A DNA stretch of 64,000 bases from Acinetobacter bouvetii (GTDB lineage: Bacteria; Pseudomonadota; Gammaproteobacteria; Pseudomonadales; Moraxellaceae), in the NCBI RefSeq assembly GCF_902753875.1, contig NZ_CADDTS010000033.1, forward strand, positions 1-64,000, given 5' to 3'. Position numbers and translations under genes: made by a program. Shown here piece after piece: positions 23,632-32,054 of the stretch. Each line of letters opens with the position of its first letter. Positions within the stretch are counted from its first letter, which is position 1. The notes under the pieces are model-generated. The model had not been told where the DNA came from and made no database searches. It saw only the letters and a program-made list of their open reading frames with translations.

Positions 23632-24915
23632 ATGTCTATCCTAAGTTGGGACGATTTCGAAGATGATGAACCGAAACAAGCTGCACCATCACAGCAGCCT
23701 GCGCCCGTCGAACCGCAAAAAGCGGCTCATTCGCAAGTGGTATCTGATACACAGCAATCATCGCCGAGTGTGGCAACTGCACAACCCGCTAGAACCCGTT
23801 CAAATCGAGCAACAAATTCAGCCGATCCGCTGGCAAGAGCATCTGACGCTCTAGATCACCTTGATGTTGCACCAGGCCTAGAAGAGCTTGAAATGGGTGC
23901 ACAGCGTGTACAGGTTGATGATAAAGCCATGATCAACTGTCGTGCTGACTTGAACCAGCTGGTTCCATTCAAATACGAATGGGCTTGGCAAAAATATCTG
24001 GACGGTTGTGCTAACCACTGGATGCCGCAAGAAGTCAACATGAACCATGACATCGCACTTTGGAAGTCTGAAAATGGCTTGACCGAAGATGAGCGTACCA
24101 TTGTTATGCGTTCTTTAGGTTTCTTCTCTACTGCCGATTCATTGGTTGCCAACAACTTGGTACTTGCGATTTACCGTCACATTACCAACCCTGAATGCCG
24201 TCAGTACATCTTGCGTCAAGCTTTTGAAGAAGCGATTCACACTCATGCTTACCAGTACTGTATCGAATCTTTGGGTATGGATGAAGGCGAAGTCTTCAAC
24301 ATGTACCGCGAAGTTCCATCAGTTGCGCGTAAAGCAGCTTGGGGTCTGAAATATACCCAGTCTTTAAGTGATCCTACTTTCAAAACCGGTACACCTGAAA
24401 ACGACCAAATTTTGCTACGCAACTTGATCGCATTCTACTGTGTCCTTGAAGGTATCTTCTTCTACTGTGGTTTCAGCCAAATCTTGTCTATGGGCCGTCG
24501 TAACAAGATGAATGGTGTTGCCGAGCAATTCCAGTACATCCTGCGTGATGAGTCTATGCACTTGAACTTTGGTATCGACATGATCAACCAGATCAAGATC
24601 GAAAACCCAGGTTTATGGACTGCGGAATTCCAGCAAGAAATCATTCAAATGATTCTTGAAGGCACTATGCTTGAAATCGAATACGCACGTGACACAATGC
24701 CACGCGGTGTACTCGGTATGAATGCTGCGATGATGGAAGAATACTTGAAGTTCATTTGTAACCGTCGTTTAGCGCAGCTTGGATTGCCTGAACAGTTCGC
24801 TGGTGTGAACAATCCATTCCAGTGGATGTCAGAAATGATGGACTTGCGTAAAGAGAAAAACTTCTTTGAAACTCGCGTAACTGACTACCAAACTGGTGGT
24901 GCGTTAAGCTGGTAA
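23632..24915 (+). CDS. nrdB: Class Ia ribonucleotide reductase, small subunit
   Basis: Diiron-tyrosyl radical subunit partnering NrdA, 427 residues from MSILSWDDF, the start I prefer over an ATG 45 bp upstream. The first 75 residues are a Pro/Gln/Ser-rich linker not found in E. coli NrdB. Iron ligands are in [11 protein letters not shown] and DESMHLNFG. The conserved C-terminal peptide (YQTGGALSW), which docks into NrdA, is intact. The gene is separated from its natural terminator at 38873 by a transposon inserted 11 bp after the stop. Confidence 0.96.
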   Translation: MSILSWDDFEDDEPKQAAPSQQPAPVEPQKAAHSQVVSDTQQSSPSVATAQPARTRSNRATNSADPLARASDALDHLDVAPGLEELEMGAQRVQVDDKAMINCRADLNQLVPFKYEWAWQKYLDGCANHWMPQEVNMNHDIALWKSENGLTEDERTIVMRSLGFFSTADSLVANNLVLAIYRHITNPECRQYILRQAFEEAIHTHAYQYCIESLGMDEGEVFNMYREVPSVARKAAWGLKYTQSLSDPTFKTGTPENDQILLRNLIAFYCVLEGIFFYCGFSQILSMGRRNKMNGVAEQFQYILRDESMHLNFGIDMINQIKIENPGLWTAEFQQEIIQMILEGTMLEIEYARDTMPRGVLGMNAAMMEEYLKFICNRRLAQLGLPEQFAGVNNPFQWMSEMMDLRKEKNFFETRVTDYQTGGALSW

Positions 24916-24921
24916 GGCTTT

Positions 24922-24926
24922 TTTAG
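24922..24926. repeat. Target-site duplication, nrdB side
   Basis: TTTAG, repeated directly at 38858-38862 on the other side of the transposon. The two copies sit at the same offset (6 bp) from the outermost 19-bp end repeat on each side. Confidence 0.75.
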
Positions 24927-24994
24927 CGTCACGCGACACATAAGTTGTCATTTGCGACGCATAAAATGTCATTGCGCGACACATAAGTTGTCAT
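24927..24994 (+). repeat. nrdB-proximal transposon end with three TnsB-type sites
   Basis: Three copies of a 19-bp repeat stand in direct order: GCGACACATAAGTTGTCAT at 24933-24951 and 24976-24994, and the variant GCGACGCATAAAATGTCAT at 24954-24972. Spacing is 21-22 bp, two helical turns. Close packing is like the Tn7 right end, which also faces its target gene. Confidence 0.85.
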
Positions 24995-24997
24995 TGA

Positions 24998-25025
24998 AAA
25001 ACCGCCATTAATGGCGGTTTTTTTC
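24998..25025. terminator. Palindromic terminator just inside the nrdB-side end
   Basis: CCGCCATTAATGGCGG flanked by A- and T-runs, a perfect palindrome working in both directions. It can end nrdB transcripts that have lost their own terminator, and also the minus-strand cargo operon. The same sequence recurs at 37767-37790. Confidence 0.8.
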
Positions 25026-25056
25026 TTTAATCGAAATTGAGTTTTAATCACATGAG

Positions 25057-28000
25057 TTAATCTAATTTAACTATTTGATTATCTTTCCAAATATAGATTT
25101 GCTTATGCAGATGCTGATTAGTTCTAAGGTATTCATATACCTCTATATCCCCTTTATAGTTTTGTCCTCTTTCTCCCCATAATATCCATATAAATGTTTG
25201 TCCAGTTTCTAAAAGATATTTTTGAAAGAGATCTTTTCTTAAATATGATAAATGACCTTCTACATTATTCTCACTAGACTTCAATGTTCTGAAAATAGAC
25301 GCCGCTCCATCTAGATCATATAAATCAGGATCCCCATTATGATATTTTAAACTTAGTCTCTGACATAACTCAGGGTTTGGAAAGTCAATTCCTCCTGCTT
25401 GATTCAAAGAACTGTGATAAGACTCCCAAGAATAAGATTGCACAGGGACTTCAATTAAAAAACTGGATTCATCCCATTCATCAAAATTCACCCGACTACT
25501 TACATTGTAATTCAGTTTTAAAAATGAATTTCCCAAAACCATTTCACCTGCGTATTTATAATGGTTTTCAGGAATTTGTGGCAAAGCATTATTACCAAGA
25601 TAATCCTTATTACAAACAAATTCACTTATTGTAGAAACATGTTCATTTGCAACAAAAAAACCTCTCATGAATGTAAATACTTCACGATAATCTGTTTTTG
25701 AATCTTCTTGTATAAATCCATTCAATAGAATCCAACTATCAGTTTGAGTAAGATTCTCTGTCTCTAAAAGATCAAAATAATTAGGGGTTGGGCCTTTAAT
25801 TATCCACTCACCGATATCCTTTGGGAACTCAGTAAATGTATCAATCAGTTTTGGACGCCAAGAATTATTAACTTTAGGGAACGTTGGATCGATACTTACA
25901 TCACTACATCTTTCATTATCACGCCATTCATCTAAAAGTTCTCTGTCAGCCTTCCATCCATACATTTCATAGAAAGCAATCCAACTATATTTTTTCCCAT
26001 ATCTATCTATTTTTTCATTTCTATTATGGTAAGAACTCGAACCTATATCTCGATCAATCTCTTGAAATTTTTTAGGATCATATCCAAGTTGGATCATTCT
26101 TTTCAAAATAATCTTACGTGTCTGAATATAATCAGGATGTGAATCATCGTAATTACGTCTATCAGTAATTAATCTCCCAATAGTGTAATTATTAAAGTCC
26201 ATACGAAGGGCTTCTTTCTTGACTTCAATTATTCTCTCTTCACTTATATCAGGTAGACTATCAAACCGATTAGGTAAATGCTTATAAGGCTTTTCACAAT
26301 ACCCTAAATATTCTTGACTGATAAAATTTGGATTTACCGTTAAAGCATAATTAATAATACCTAGGAAATATTCTCTAAAAATTGTATGAGTAGTTGAAAA
26401 TTTTGAATTTGGCACAAAACAATATTCAATTATTCGTTTCGCAAAATCAAAAATATTGCTATTTATTTTTTCTGCATCAATAAAATCAGCACTTAAAATA
26501 GCTCCATACGCTGCCGCAAAAGTTCTTTCTGGCACATATGGATCCGTAATTTCTAAAGAATTAATTGCCATTTCAAAGAATGTTTTTGGATCTTTTTTCG
26601 CATATATAGAAAGTACTTTTGTAGCTTGATCTCTTAAATCTCTATGGTTAGTAGTTAATAGCCATTGTACCCAAATAACTCGACCTCTCTCCTTAAGACC
26701 AATCTCTATTTGAGACCATCTTTTTTCAAGGACATCTAAGTCATTTTTAAGTTCTCTAGAATTTTTTCTTATCCATTCAGACCATGTTAAATCACGGTAT
26801 GTATTTCCCATATCTCTTAAAGCTTTATCTAAGAAATTTGCATCAAATGGATGAGCATATGCCGCCCTAGTAATTTTCAGATTATGAAAAGCTTGATTAT
26901 GAAAACTATAATTTGTTAATAAATTATGCTCAAATTCTTCTACCGTTATTCGTGTGATTAACTCAGCAGGCTCCCGAGCTGTCAATAAATTTGCTTTAAT
27001 CCTTAAATCACCTTCGAGAATTTCCCAGAAATGTTGTCTATTAAATCGTTGCGGATATAGACCAACTAATGAACTAAACGTATCGTATGCCAATGTATGG
27101 CATCCTACCTGATTAAAGTGAACCAACTTAATATTTTCAGGATCAGATAGCCAATTTTTAAAATTTTTTCTAAGTAAAGATTTAGCTATCATAAATCCAG
27201 CCATCAAATCATAAGGAAAACCTATCTCTATATCCCTATCAACTGATACCTGCCTTAGTAATACACCTTGTGATTCCAAGCTTTTGATAATACTTACAGC
27301 CCAATCTTTTGAATCATTAACTAGTCTTTTTGCCTCTTCAAGATTGATAGTTCTCCATTTACTACTCCACAAAGCTTCTGCAATATTTAATAAAGCATTT
27401 TCGACATCATCATAATAAAGTCTTTGATAAAAGGGACTTAAATCAACGATACGTTCAATTGAATTTTTAAAATATCTTTCAAAAATAGAAGCTTGAGAGC
27501 GAGGTAGTTTCTCTACTCCTACCATCACTCGTCTTTCAGAGTTTGCTGCTTCACAGAAAAGTCTTAATGTTAAAGGGTGTGTAAGTAGCTCAATTGGTAT
27601 GTCTGCATCTAAAGCATCAATTTTGTAATACTCAAAGTACTTATGTATGGCCTCAACAGGATTGTCCTCAAATCCGTTTAACTCTAAAGTTTGAGTATTT
27701 TCAGGAATACAGTCCTGATAAAATTCGCCCCTCAAAGTCAACACAAGTAATACATTTGGATAATTTTCCAACAATGTATTTGCTTTAGCTATTTCGCTTT
27801 TCCAATCCCTTGGATCTTCAGATTCACTTAGCCCATCAACTACAATTGGAATACGTTTACAAATACGTTGACCAGCCGCATCTACCGCTTCTAAGAGATT
27901 GTCAAATGTATTAACAGTTTGACCATGTATTTTAAAATTTTTAACTAAATCATCTAAGGTATGTCTTGCATTTAAATTTTTACCAAGAAAAAGTACTCCC

Positions 28001-29055
28001 GCAGTACTACCTTCTTTTGGTCTACATATATCTAAAGCAAGATCCGTTTTACCATTACCAGCATCCCCGACAACAACAAGGATTTTTGCATTTAAAGCAT
28101 CCTTTACACCCTGGATTTCTTGCGAAAAAGCATAATAATCTGCTAACAAATTTGCAGCAAACATAGAAGTATGGCTTCGCTTAGCACGCAATCGAGCTAT
28201 TGTTTTTCGGTATTTAGTCCAATCACGACTTAAATCTTCGGATAATAGATCTTTTGCTTTTTCAAAATTTCCTGCAGCCAACTCTGAAAATAAAGAGTTT
28301 AAAAAACTGCTCAAGCTTTCCCCATCAGCTATAAAATCAGGTAAGGTTGTTTGAACATAGTTATCTGCAAGATTAACTGCATCTTTGACTATTTTTAAAT
28401 TATTGTTTATAGCTGCCTCAAGACTATCTAGTGATTCCCAAGAGGAATGCCGTCCTAAAGATTTCTCAATTATCTTTTCAACTTTAACTGTTTGGTGCAC
28501 TTCAGGCTGAAACTTTTTACTATGAGTAGATGCGATAATCTGATAGTTTTGATTTAATACATGTTCATCAATCACCAACTCACCAAAATAGGCTTCTCGC
28601 AAGGCTACGGCTGGCCCTACTAATAAGTCCTCAATATCATCACAAGTTTGAAGATGCAATGTAAATGGATAAGTAGCTTGTAATCCATAAAACCATTCCT
28701 GATCACCTTCTGTAAGAATATATTTAGTCCATAAGACCCAATCCGTTAAATCAGGCAAATATTTCTTAGACTTATCAAGACCATCTACAATTTTAGCTTT
28801 TCTAGTTGTTCCTAGAGCTCGTGCTCTAGGTAAATCATACCACTTGCATTGCCATCCATACCATCGCGTTGAATCTCCCAATTCACACTCTTTATCTAAC
28901 TTAAGATGAAATTCAACTCCTGCCTGATTTGCCAATTCTTTAAAGGAACCATATTGACCATAATGTCTTTTTATTAATGATCTACACAGCTTTTCAAAAT
29001 TTGCTTCAGCGGCACCCGATAAACTTTCAAACTTACTCCAATCAAGTTGAGACAT
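25057..29055 (-). CDS. Nuclease-NACHT/STAND NTPase, candidate defence effector
   Basis: A 1332-residue cytoplasmic protein. Residues 1-160 look like a PD-(D/E)XK nuclease: an early helix with Glu (20-30), GVEF at 46-49 and QCK at 69-71, the QxK form of the active site. A linker of about 150 residues follows. The P-loop NTPase has Walker A GDAGNGKTD at 330-338, Walker B-like IPIVVDGLSES at 402-412 and LLVLTLRGEFY at 436-446, as in NACHT/STAND ATPases. The remaining 850 or so residues look helical and may be the sensor. The layout matches Avs/bNACHT anti-phage proteins, which sense a phage product, oligomerise and cut DNA. It is third in a tight operon, 6 bp after the ENP-repeat gene, whose last codons hold its ribosome site. 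Function is inferred. Confidence 0.78.
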   Translation of the reverse strand: MSQLDWSKFESLSGAAEANFEKLCRSLIKRHYGQYGSFKELANQAGVEFHLKLDKECELGDSTRWYGWQCKWYDLPRARALGTTRKAKIVDGLDKSKKYLPDLTDWVLWTKYILTEGDQEWFYGLQATYPFTLHLQTCDDIEDLLVGPAVALREAYFGELVIDEHVLNQNYQIIASTHSKKFQPEVHQTVKVEKIIEKSLGRHSSWESLDSLEAAINNNLKIVKDAVNLADNYVQTTLPDFIADGESLSSFLNSLFSELAAGNFEKAKDLLSEDLSRDWTKYRKTIARLRAKRSHTSMFAANLLADYYAFSQEIQGVKDALNAKILVVVGDAGNGKTDLALDICRPKEGSTAGVLFLGKNLNARHTLDDLVKNFKIHGQTVNTFDNLLEAVDAAGQRICKRIPIVVDGLSESEDPRDWKSEIAKANTLLENYPNVLLVLTLRGEFYQDCIPENTQTLELNGFEDNPVEAIHKYFEYYKIDALDADIPIELLTHPLTLRLFCEAANSERRVMVGVEKLPRSQASIFERYFKNSIERIVDLSPFYQRLYYDDVENALLNIAEALWSSKWRTINLEEAKRLVNDSKDWAVSIIKSLESQGVLLRQVSVDRDIEIGFPYDLMAGFMIAKSLLRKNFKNWLSDPENIKLVHFNQVGCHTLAYDTFSSLVGLYPQRFNRQHFWEILEGDLRIKANLLTAREPAELITRITVEEFEHNLLTNYSFHNQAFHNLKITRAAYAHPFDANFLDKALRDMGNTYRDLTWSEWIRKNSRELKNDLDVLEKRWSQIEIGLKERGRVIWVQWLLTTNHRDLRDQATKVLSIYAKKDPKTFFEMAINSLEITDPYVPERTFAAAYGAILSADFIDAEKINSNIFDFAKRIIEYCFVPNSKFSTTHTIFREYFLGIINYALTVNPNFISQEYLGYCEKPYKHLPNRFDSLPDISEERIIEVKKEALRMDFNNYTIGRLITDRRNYDDSHPDYIQTRKIILKRMIQLGYDPKKFQEIDRDIGSSSYHNRNEKIDRYGKKYSWIAFYEMYGWKADRELLDEWRDNERCSDVSIDPTFPKVNNSWRPKLIDTFTEFPKDIGEWIIKGPTPNYFDLLETENLTQTDSWILLNGFIQEDSKTDYREVFTFMRGFFVANEHVSTISEFVCNKDYLGNNALPQIPENHYKYAGEMVLGNSFLKLNYNVSSRVNFDEWDESSFLIEVPVQSYSWESYHSSLNQAGGIDFPNPELCQRLSLKYHNGDPDLYDLDGAASIFRTLKSSENNVEGHLSYLRKDLFQKYLLETGQTFIWILWGERGQNYKGDIEVYEYLRTNQHLHKQIYIWKDNQIVKLD

Positions 29056-29061
29056 TTTATC

Positions 29062-29577
29062 TTACTCTCTAGGATTCTCAGGATTCTCAGGATTCTCAGG
29101 ATTCTCAGGATTCTCAGGATTCTCAGGATTCTCAGGATTCTCAGGATTCTCAGGATTCTCAGGATTCTCAGGATTCTCAGGATTCTCAGGATTCTCAGGA
29201 TAAAAATGCTTTGAGTAAACTTCTACTTTAGCACCAGCCTCTACAAATATTTTAATAAATGCAGATATATCACTCTCATCTGTCTCAAACGTTAATTTAT
29301 TACCATCTCGCTCTAGATAATACTCAGAATTAAACTGCTCGATTTCAAAAGGTGATAAAGAATGAATGCGTAATTCTTGGAGAGTTTCTAGTACCTCTTT
29401 AGAAAATCTGTGATCTTGTGGAGGTTCATTAGATAAATAATACCCCTCTTGCTCTGAAACTTGTCTTAACTTTTCGACTAACTTTTCGATATTTTCAGCA
29501 TCTTTTACTTGAACAAATGAACCTATTAAGACTAAATTCATAGAATGCTCTGAGCCATAGCTATTCCAAATTTTCAT
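29062..29577 (-). CDS. Small protein ending in fourteen Glu-Asn-Pro repeats
   Basis: A 171-residue protein. Residues 1-125 form a globular domain starting MKIWNSYGSEHSMNLVLIG, which resembles the uncharacterised DUF6375 family as I remember it. From about residue 126 the chain is fourteen exact ENP tripeptides, then Arg-Glu. The tail is encoded by a 9-bp minisatellite, so copy-number changes keep the frame. A strong GAGGGAAG ribosome site precedes the ATG. It lies 8 bp after the radical SAM gene and 6 bp before the nuclease-STAND gene. The tail could be a flexible spacer, a binding platform or a substrate of the radical SAM enzyme; none is proven. Confidence 0.75.
   Translation of the reverse strand: MKIWNSYGSEHSMNLVLIGSFVQVKDAENIEKLVEKLRQVSEQEGYYLSNEPPQDHRFSKEVLETLQELRIHSLSPFEIEQFNSEYYLERDGNKLTFETDESDISAFIKIFVEAGAKVEVYSKHFYPENPENPENPENPENPENPENPENPENPENPENPENPENPENPRE
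29071..29196 (-). repeat. Minisatellite of fourteen perfect 9-bp units
   Basis: AGGATTCTC is repeated fourteen times without a mismatch (126 bp); on the coding strand the unit is GAGAATCCT, Glu-Asn-Pro. The lack of any synonymous change implies recent expansion or frequent slippage. Confidence 0.97.
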
Positions 29578-29585
29578 ACTTCCCT

Positions 29586-30479
29586 CTACTTACATTCTTT
29601 TAATAACTGAAGTGCTTCTAAAATACTTTTTTCACCAATTTGCTGACCAATATTTGAATATGAACTAGCTTTGAGAAAGCCCAAGGCATCTATATGGGCA
29701 TAAGCATTAAGTCCAGTTTCCATCGAAAGTGGATTACATATAAAATTTGATTCAAGCCCAACATCACTTATAGTTAAGCGAGTTTCCCCACCATACCCTT
29801 CTATCCACTTCTTCATTTTTTCATAAGAATCTTTTGATAAACTTTTGACGTTTTGAGTAGCTTGCTGGGGTAAAAGTAGAACTTCGGATATATCAAACTT
29901 CTCTGCAATTTCTGTGACCTGATCAAGGTCCTGTATAGTTGAATCATTAATTACAACATTGAAACCCAAAGAACTGATTTCCCTTGTTCTTTCAATACGT
30001 TCTATTAATTTATCAAATTTTCGACTACGAAATTTCTCATAAGTAGTCCCAACACCATCAATACTTATTCTTATGAAATGTACATTTCCTTTAAGATTAG
30101 ACAATAAATCATCAGTTAAACGATGTCCGTGAGTAGTGAATGTTACAGCTAAATCTGTCTCGTTAGCTGTAAATTCACATATCTCAGCAAATTTAGGATA
30201 TAAAGTTGGTTCCCCGCCTCCAAAGCCCACTCCAAAAGTACCAAGCTGATCAATTTCCTTTAACCATTTTTTTAAGTAATCAAATGGAAGAGAGGCTTTT
30301 ATTTTGGGCGCATAGCAAAATTTACAATGCAAATCACAAATATTAGTAAGTGCTACTGAAATTTGTCTAGGAGCTACAGTCCATTCTACTTCTGGCAATA
30401 GAAGTTCATTTATTAGGATATTATTCCCATTAGCCCTATCAAAAAAATGAACTCCATCTGGACCTATTCTTTTTTTCAT
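29586..30479 (-). CDS. Radical SAM enzyme, SPASM-like C-terminus
   Basis: A 297-residue radical S-adenosylmethionine enzyme. The 4Fe-4S motif CDLHCKFC uses C48, C52 and C55, and the SAM-binding GGGEP is at residues 87-91. The C-terminal part (residues about 245-290, with LNAYAHIDALGFLKASSYS) resembles the start of SPASM domains but has only C248 and C296, so auxiliary clusters are probably absent. Relatives modify peptides or small molecules; it lacks the usual viperin context and I cannot name a substrate. It heads the operon with the ENP-repeat protein and the nuclease-STAND protein. Confidence 0.82.
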   Translation of the reverse strand: MKKRIGPDGVHFFDRANGNNILINELLLPEVEWTVAPRQISVALTNICDLHCKFCYAPKIKASLPFDYLKKWLKEIDQLGTFGVGFGGGEPTLYPKFAEICEFTANETDLAVTFTTHGHRLTDDLLSNLKGNVHFIRISIDGVGTTYEKFRSRKFDKLIERIERTREISSLGFNVVINDSTIQDLDQVTEIAEKFDISEVLLLPQQATQNVKSLSKDSYEKMKKWIEGYGGETRLTISDVGLESNFICNPLSMETGLNAYAHIDALGFLKASSYSNIGQQIGEKSILEALQLLKECK

Positions 30480-30853
30480 TGTAAATCAATAAACTTAATA
30501 CAGATAATGTATTTTAAACATAAAAATCGAATTGATTCATACATACTCTCATATCTTTATCTAAGATAAGTAAGCCAATCTACCAATTCAATTATATTCA
30601 ATCTTCTTTGTAAAATTTCAACTTTAGATACATAAGACTGTGGCTTATTAAAAGACGAGCAAGCTCTAACTGAGTCACATTTCAATTGTCACTTAAAGGC
30701 AAGTATGATGTTATTGAAGCAAGTGAATCATAAACGTATTTATCGCATCATGAAGCAGATGTATTAAAAAAACCATTTTCTTTAGGAATATCGGCAAGAC
30801 TCATCGAACGTCATAAATACCCAAAACTGTTGGATGTAATAGGTAATTTAATT
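30480..30853. other. Gene-free spacer with decayed fragments
   Basis: About 375 bp between the radical SAM gene and the XRE gene. It must hold the operon promoter near its left end. On the plus strand, frames at 30711-30767 (with VNHKRIYRIMKQM) and 30770-30862 are short, start-less fragments. The first resembles an IS3-family OrfB remnant. Confidence 0.5.
30711..30767 (+). pseudogene. Possible IS3-family OrfB remnant
   Basis: Nineteen codons including VNHKRIYRIMKQM, similar to the NHKR(V/I)YR(L/I)MK motif of IS3-family transposase OrfB, then a stop codon. No inverted repeats or further homologous sequence were found. The call rests on one motif. Confidence 0.3.
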
Positions 30854-31060
30854 TTAAGGTAGTAAATCTTTGGCACTAATTTTCAACACAAAAGCAATTT
30901 CATAAATTTTTTCAACAGTGAGATTAACCTCGCCACGTTCAATACGTCCCATATAACTACGATCTATCCCACATTGAAGAGCAAGAGATTCCTGAGTTAA
31001 TTTTTGTTGTGTTCGTCTATTGCGGATTAATTGACCGATTGCTACTGATAATTCTGACAT
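30854..31060 (-). CDS. XRE-family regulator, controller-protein type
   Basis: A 68-residue single-domain helix-turn-helix protein. LTQESLALQCGIDRSYMGRIERGEVNLT is split between the recognition and following helices; the IDRSYMGRIERG core is typical of the small C proteins that time restriction-modification genes. Forty bases upstream lies a tandem palindromic operator. It points towards the radical SAM operon 375 bp away and is divergent from the gene at 31155, so it may control both. No methyltransferase is nearby, which is odd for a C protein. Confidence 0.85.
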   Translation of the reverse strand: MSELSVAIGQLIRNRRTQQKLTQESLALQCGIDRSYMGRIERGEVNLTVEKIYEIAFVLKISAKDLLP

Positions 31061-31100
31061 TTGTAACTAATTGCTCAAAAACAGAAATATCACCAATTGA

Positions 31101-31127
31101 GGACTATATATCCACGGACTATAATCC
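31101..31127. promoter_or_regulatory. Tandem C-box-like operator
   Basis: Two near-identical imperfect palindromes, GGACTATATATCC (31101-31113) and GGACTATAATCC (31116-31127), 2 bp apart. Read on the minus strand they include TTATAGTCCGTG, which I recall from the Esp1396I controller operator. Placement 41-67 bp before the XRE start fits autoregulation. Confidence 0.7.
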
Positions 31128-31154
31128 TCTTTTTATCAAAAAGATTTAATAGCT

Positions 31155-31637
31155 ATGTTTCAATTTTATCTTCCACATACAGAAAAGTTTGAAAAAGTTT
31201 TTCTTCAAAATGAAATCCATGAGTGGGAAGCGAAAATGTTTTTAAAAAACATTAAAAATCTTAAAGGAAAAAATTCTACCATTCATGCATCGCATATATA
31301 TGCGTCTTTAAGAACATTATTGCGTCATGGATTCTTGAGTTTTAAAAGGTCAGAAAGTAATAGTCGTATATTCATTTATAGTGAAACTGAAAAACTAAAA
31401 CAGAATAGAAATCATTTTTTAAATAGCCGCTTAAAAAAGGTTATAGAACTTGAAAAAAGTTTAATAAACAAAAACATAATTAGCTTAAACACTCAAAAAG
31501 AGTACTTGCATGAACTCGTATTAAAATATCCTGAACTTAATTCAGAATTTATAAAGTTAGATCAAAAAATTGATTTATACGGAGAAGAAAAAAGAGAGAA
31601 ATTAAAGATTTTAGATAATATTTTAAAAATATTATGA
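31155..31637 (+). CDS. Uncharacterised basic 160-residue protein
   Basis: I do not recognise the family. The first 80 residues have a helix-rich pattern ending in LRTLLRHGFLSFKRSESNSR, which looks like the recognition helix and wing of a winged-helix domain. The rest is Lys/Glu-rich and probably coiled coil. It is very AT-rich, transcribed away from the XRE gene across the shared operator, and followed by a small putative DNA-binding gene. A regulator of the element is a reasonable guess. Confidence 0.55.
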   Translation: MFQFYLPHTEKFEKVFLQNEIHEWEAKMFLKNIKNLKGKNSTIHASHIYASLRTLLRHGFLSFKRSESNSRIFIYSETEKLKQNRNHFLNSRLKKVIELEKSLINKNIISLNTQKEYLHELVLKYPELNSEFIKLDQKIDLYGEEKREKLKILDNILKIL

Positions 31638-31763
31638 AAATAAATAAGATAATATTTTCAAAAATATTTACTTAAAAAACAATAAATTAATTAAAAAAAA
31701 TAACTTGATTTAATTTTTTTTTTGAAATTAAATTTCCTCCTATATCTTACAAATTTCAACGCT

Positions 31764-31946
31764 ATGGCTAAATCTATTGAGCAAGTTAAGACAGAATTTC
31801 AAAAGAAAGGAATATCCTTTTCGGATTGGGCTAAGGAGAATAACTTTTCAACAGAATTGGTATATAGAGTCTTGAAAATGAATAGAGTTCCTATTCGAGG
31901 AGAGAGTCACAAAATCGCAGTTAAATTAGGAATTAAAGATGATTGA
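31764..31946 (+). CDS. Small DNA-binding protein, BcepMu gp16-like
   Basis: About 60 residues from MAKSIEQVK. The pattern FSDWAKENNFSTELVYRVLK, then a basic turn and GESHKIAVKLGI, matches the small phage-associated gp16 family of Mu-like phages as I remember it. The reading frame is open 14 codons further upstream (31722), but the homologous start is the internal ATG; neither has a clear ribosome site. It lies between the 160-residue gene and tnsA and may help regulate transposition. Confidence 0.55.
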   Translation: MAKSIEQVKTEFQKKGISFSDWAKENNFSTELVYRVLKMNRVPIRGESHKIAVKLGIKDD

Positions 31947-32054
31947 TAGTTGTGTGAAATTATTAATACGTCTTTTTCATGAACCATCAAATTTCTCATA
32001 CTTAAAAATACTCTTGGAGTAATTATGAAAAACTAGAGAAAAATTCAATAAAAA

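Noticed and set aside
29071-29196. Possible CRISPR array
   Set aside because: The unit is 9 bp, perfectly tandem with no spacers, and in frame as Glu-Asn-Pro codons of a gene.
29586-30479. Radical SAM enzyme as a prokaryotic viperin
   Set aside because: It has CxxxCxxC but also a SPASM-like C-terminus and no nucleotide-kinase or other viperin neighbour; overall it looks more like peptide-modifying radical SAM enzymes.
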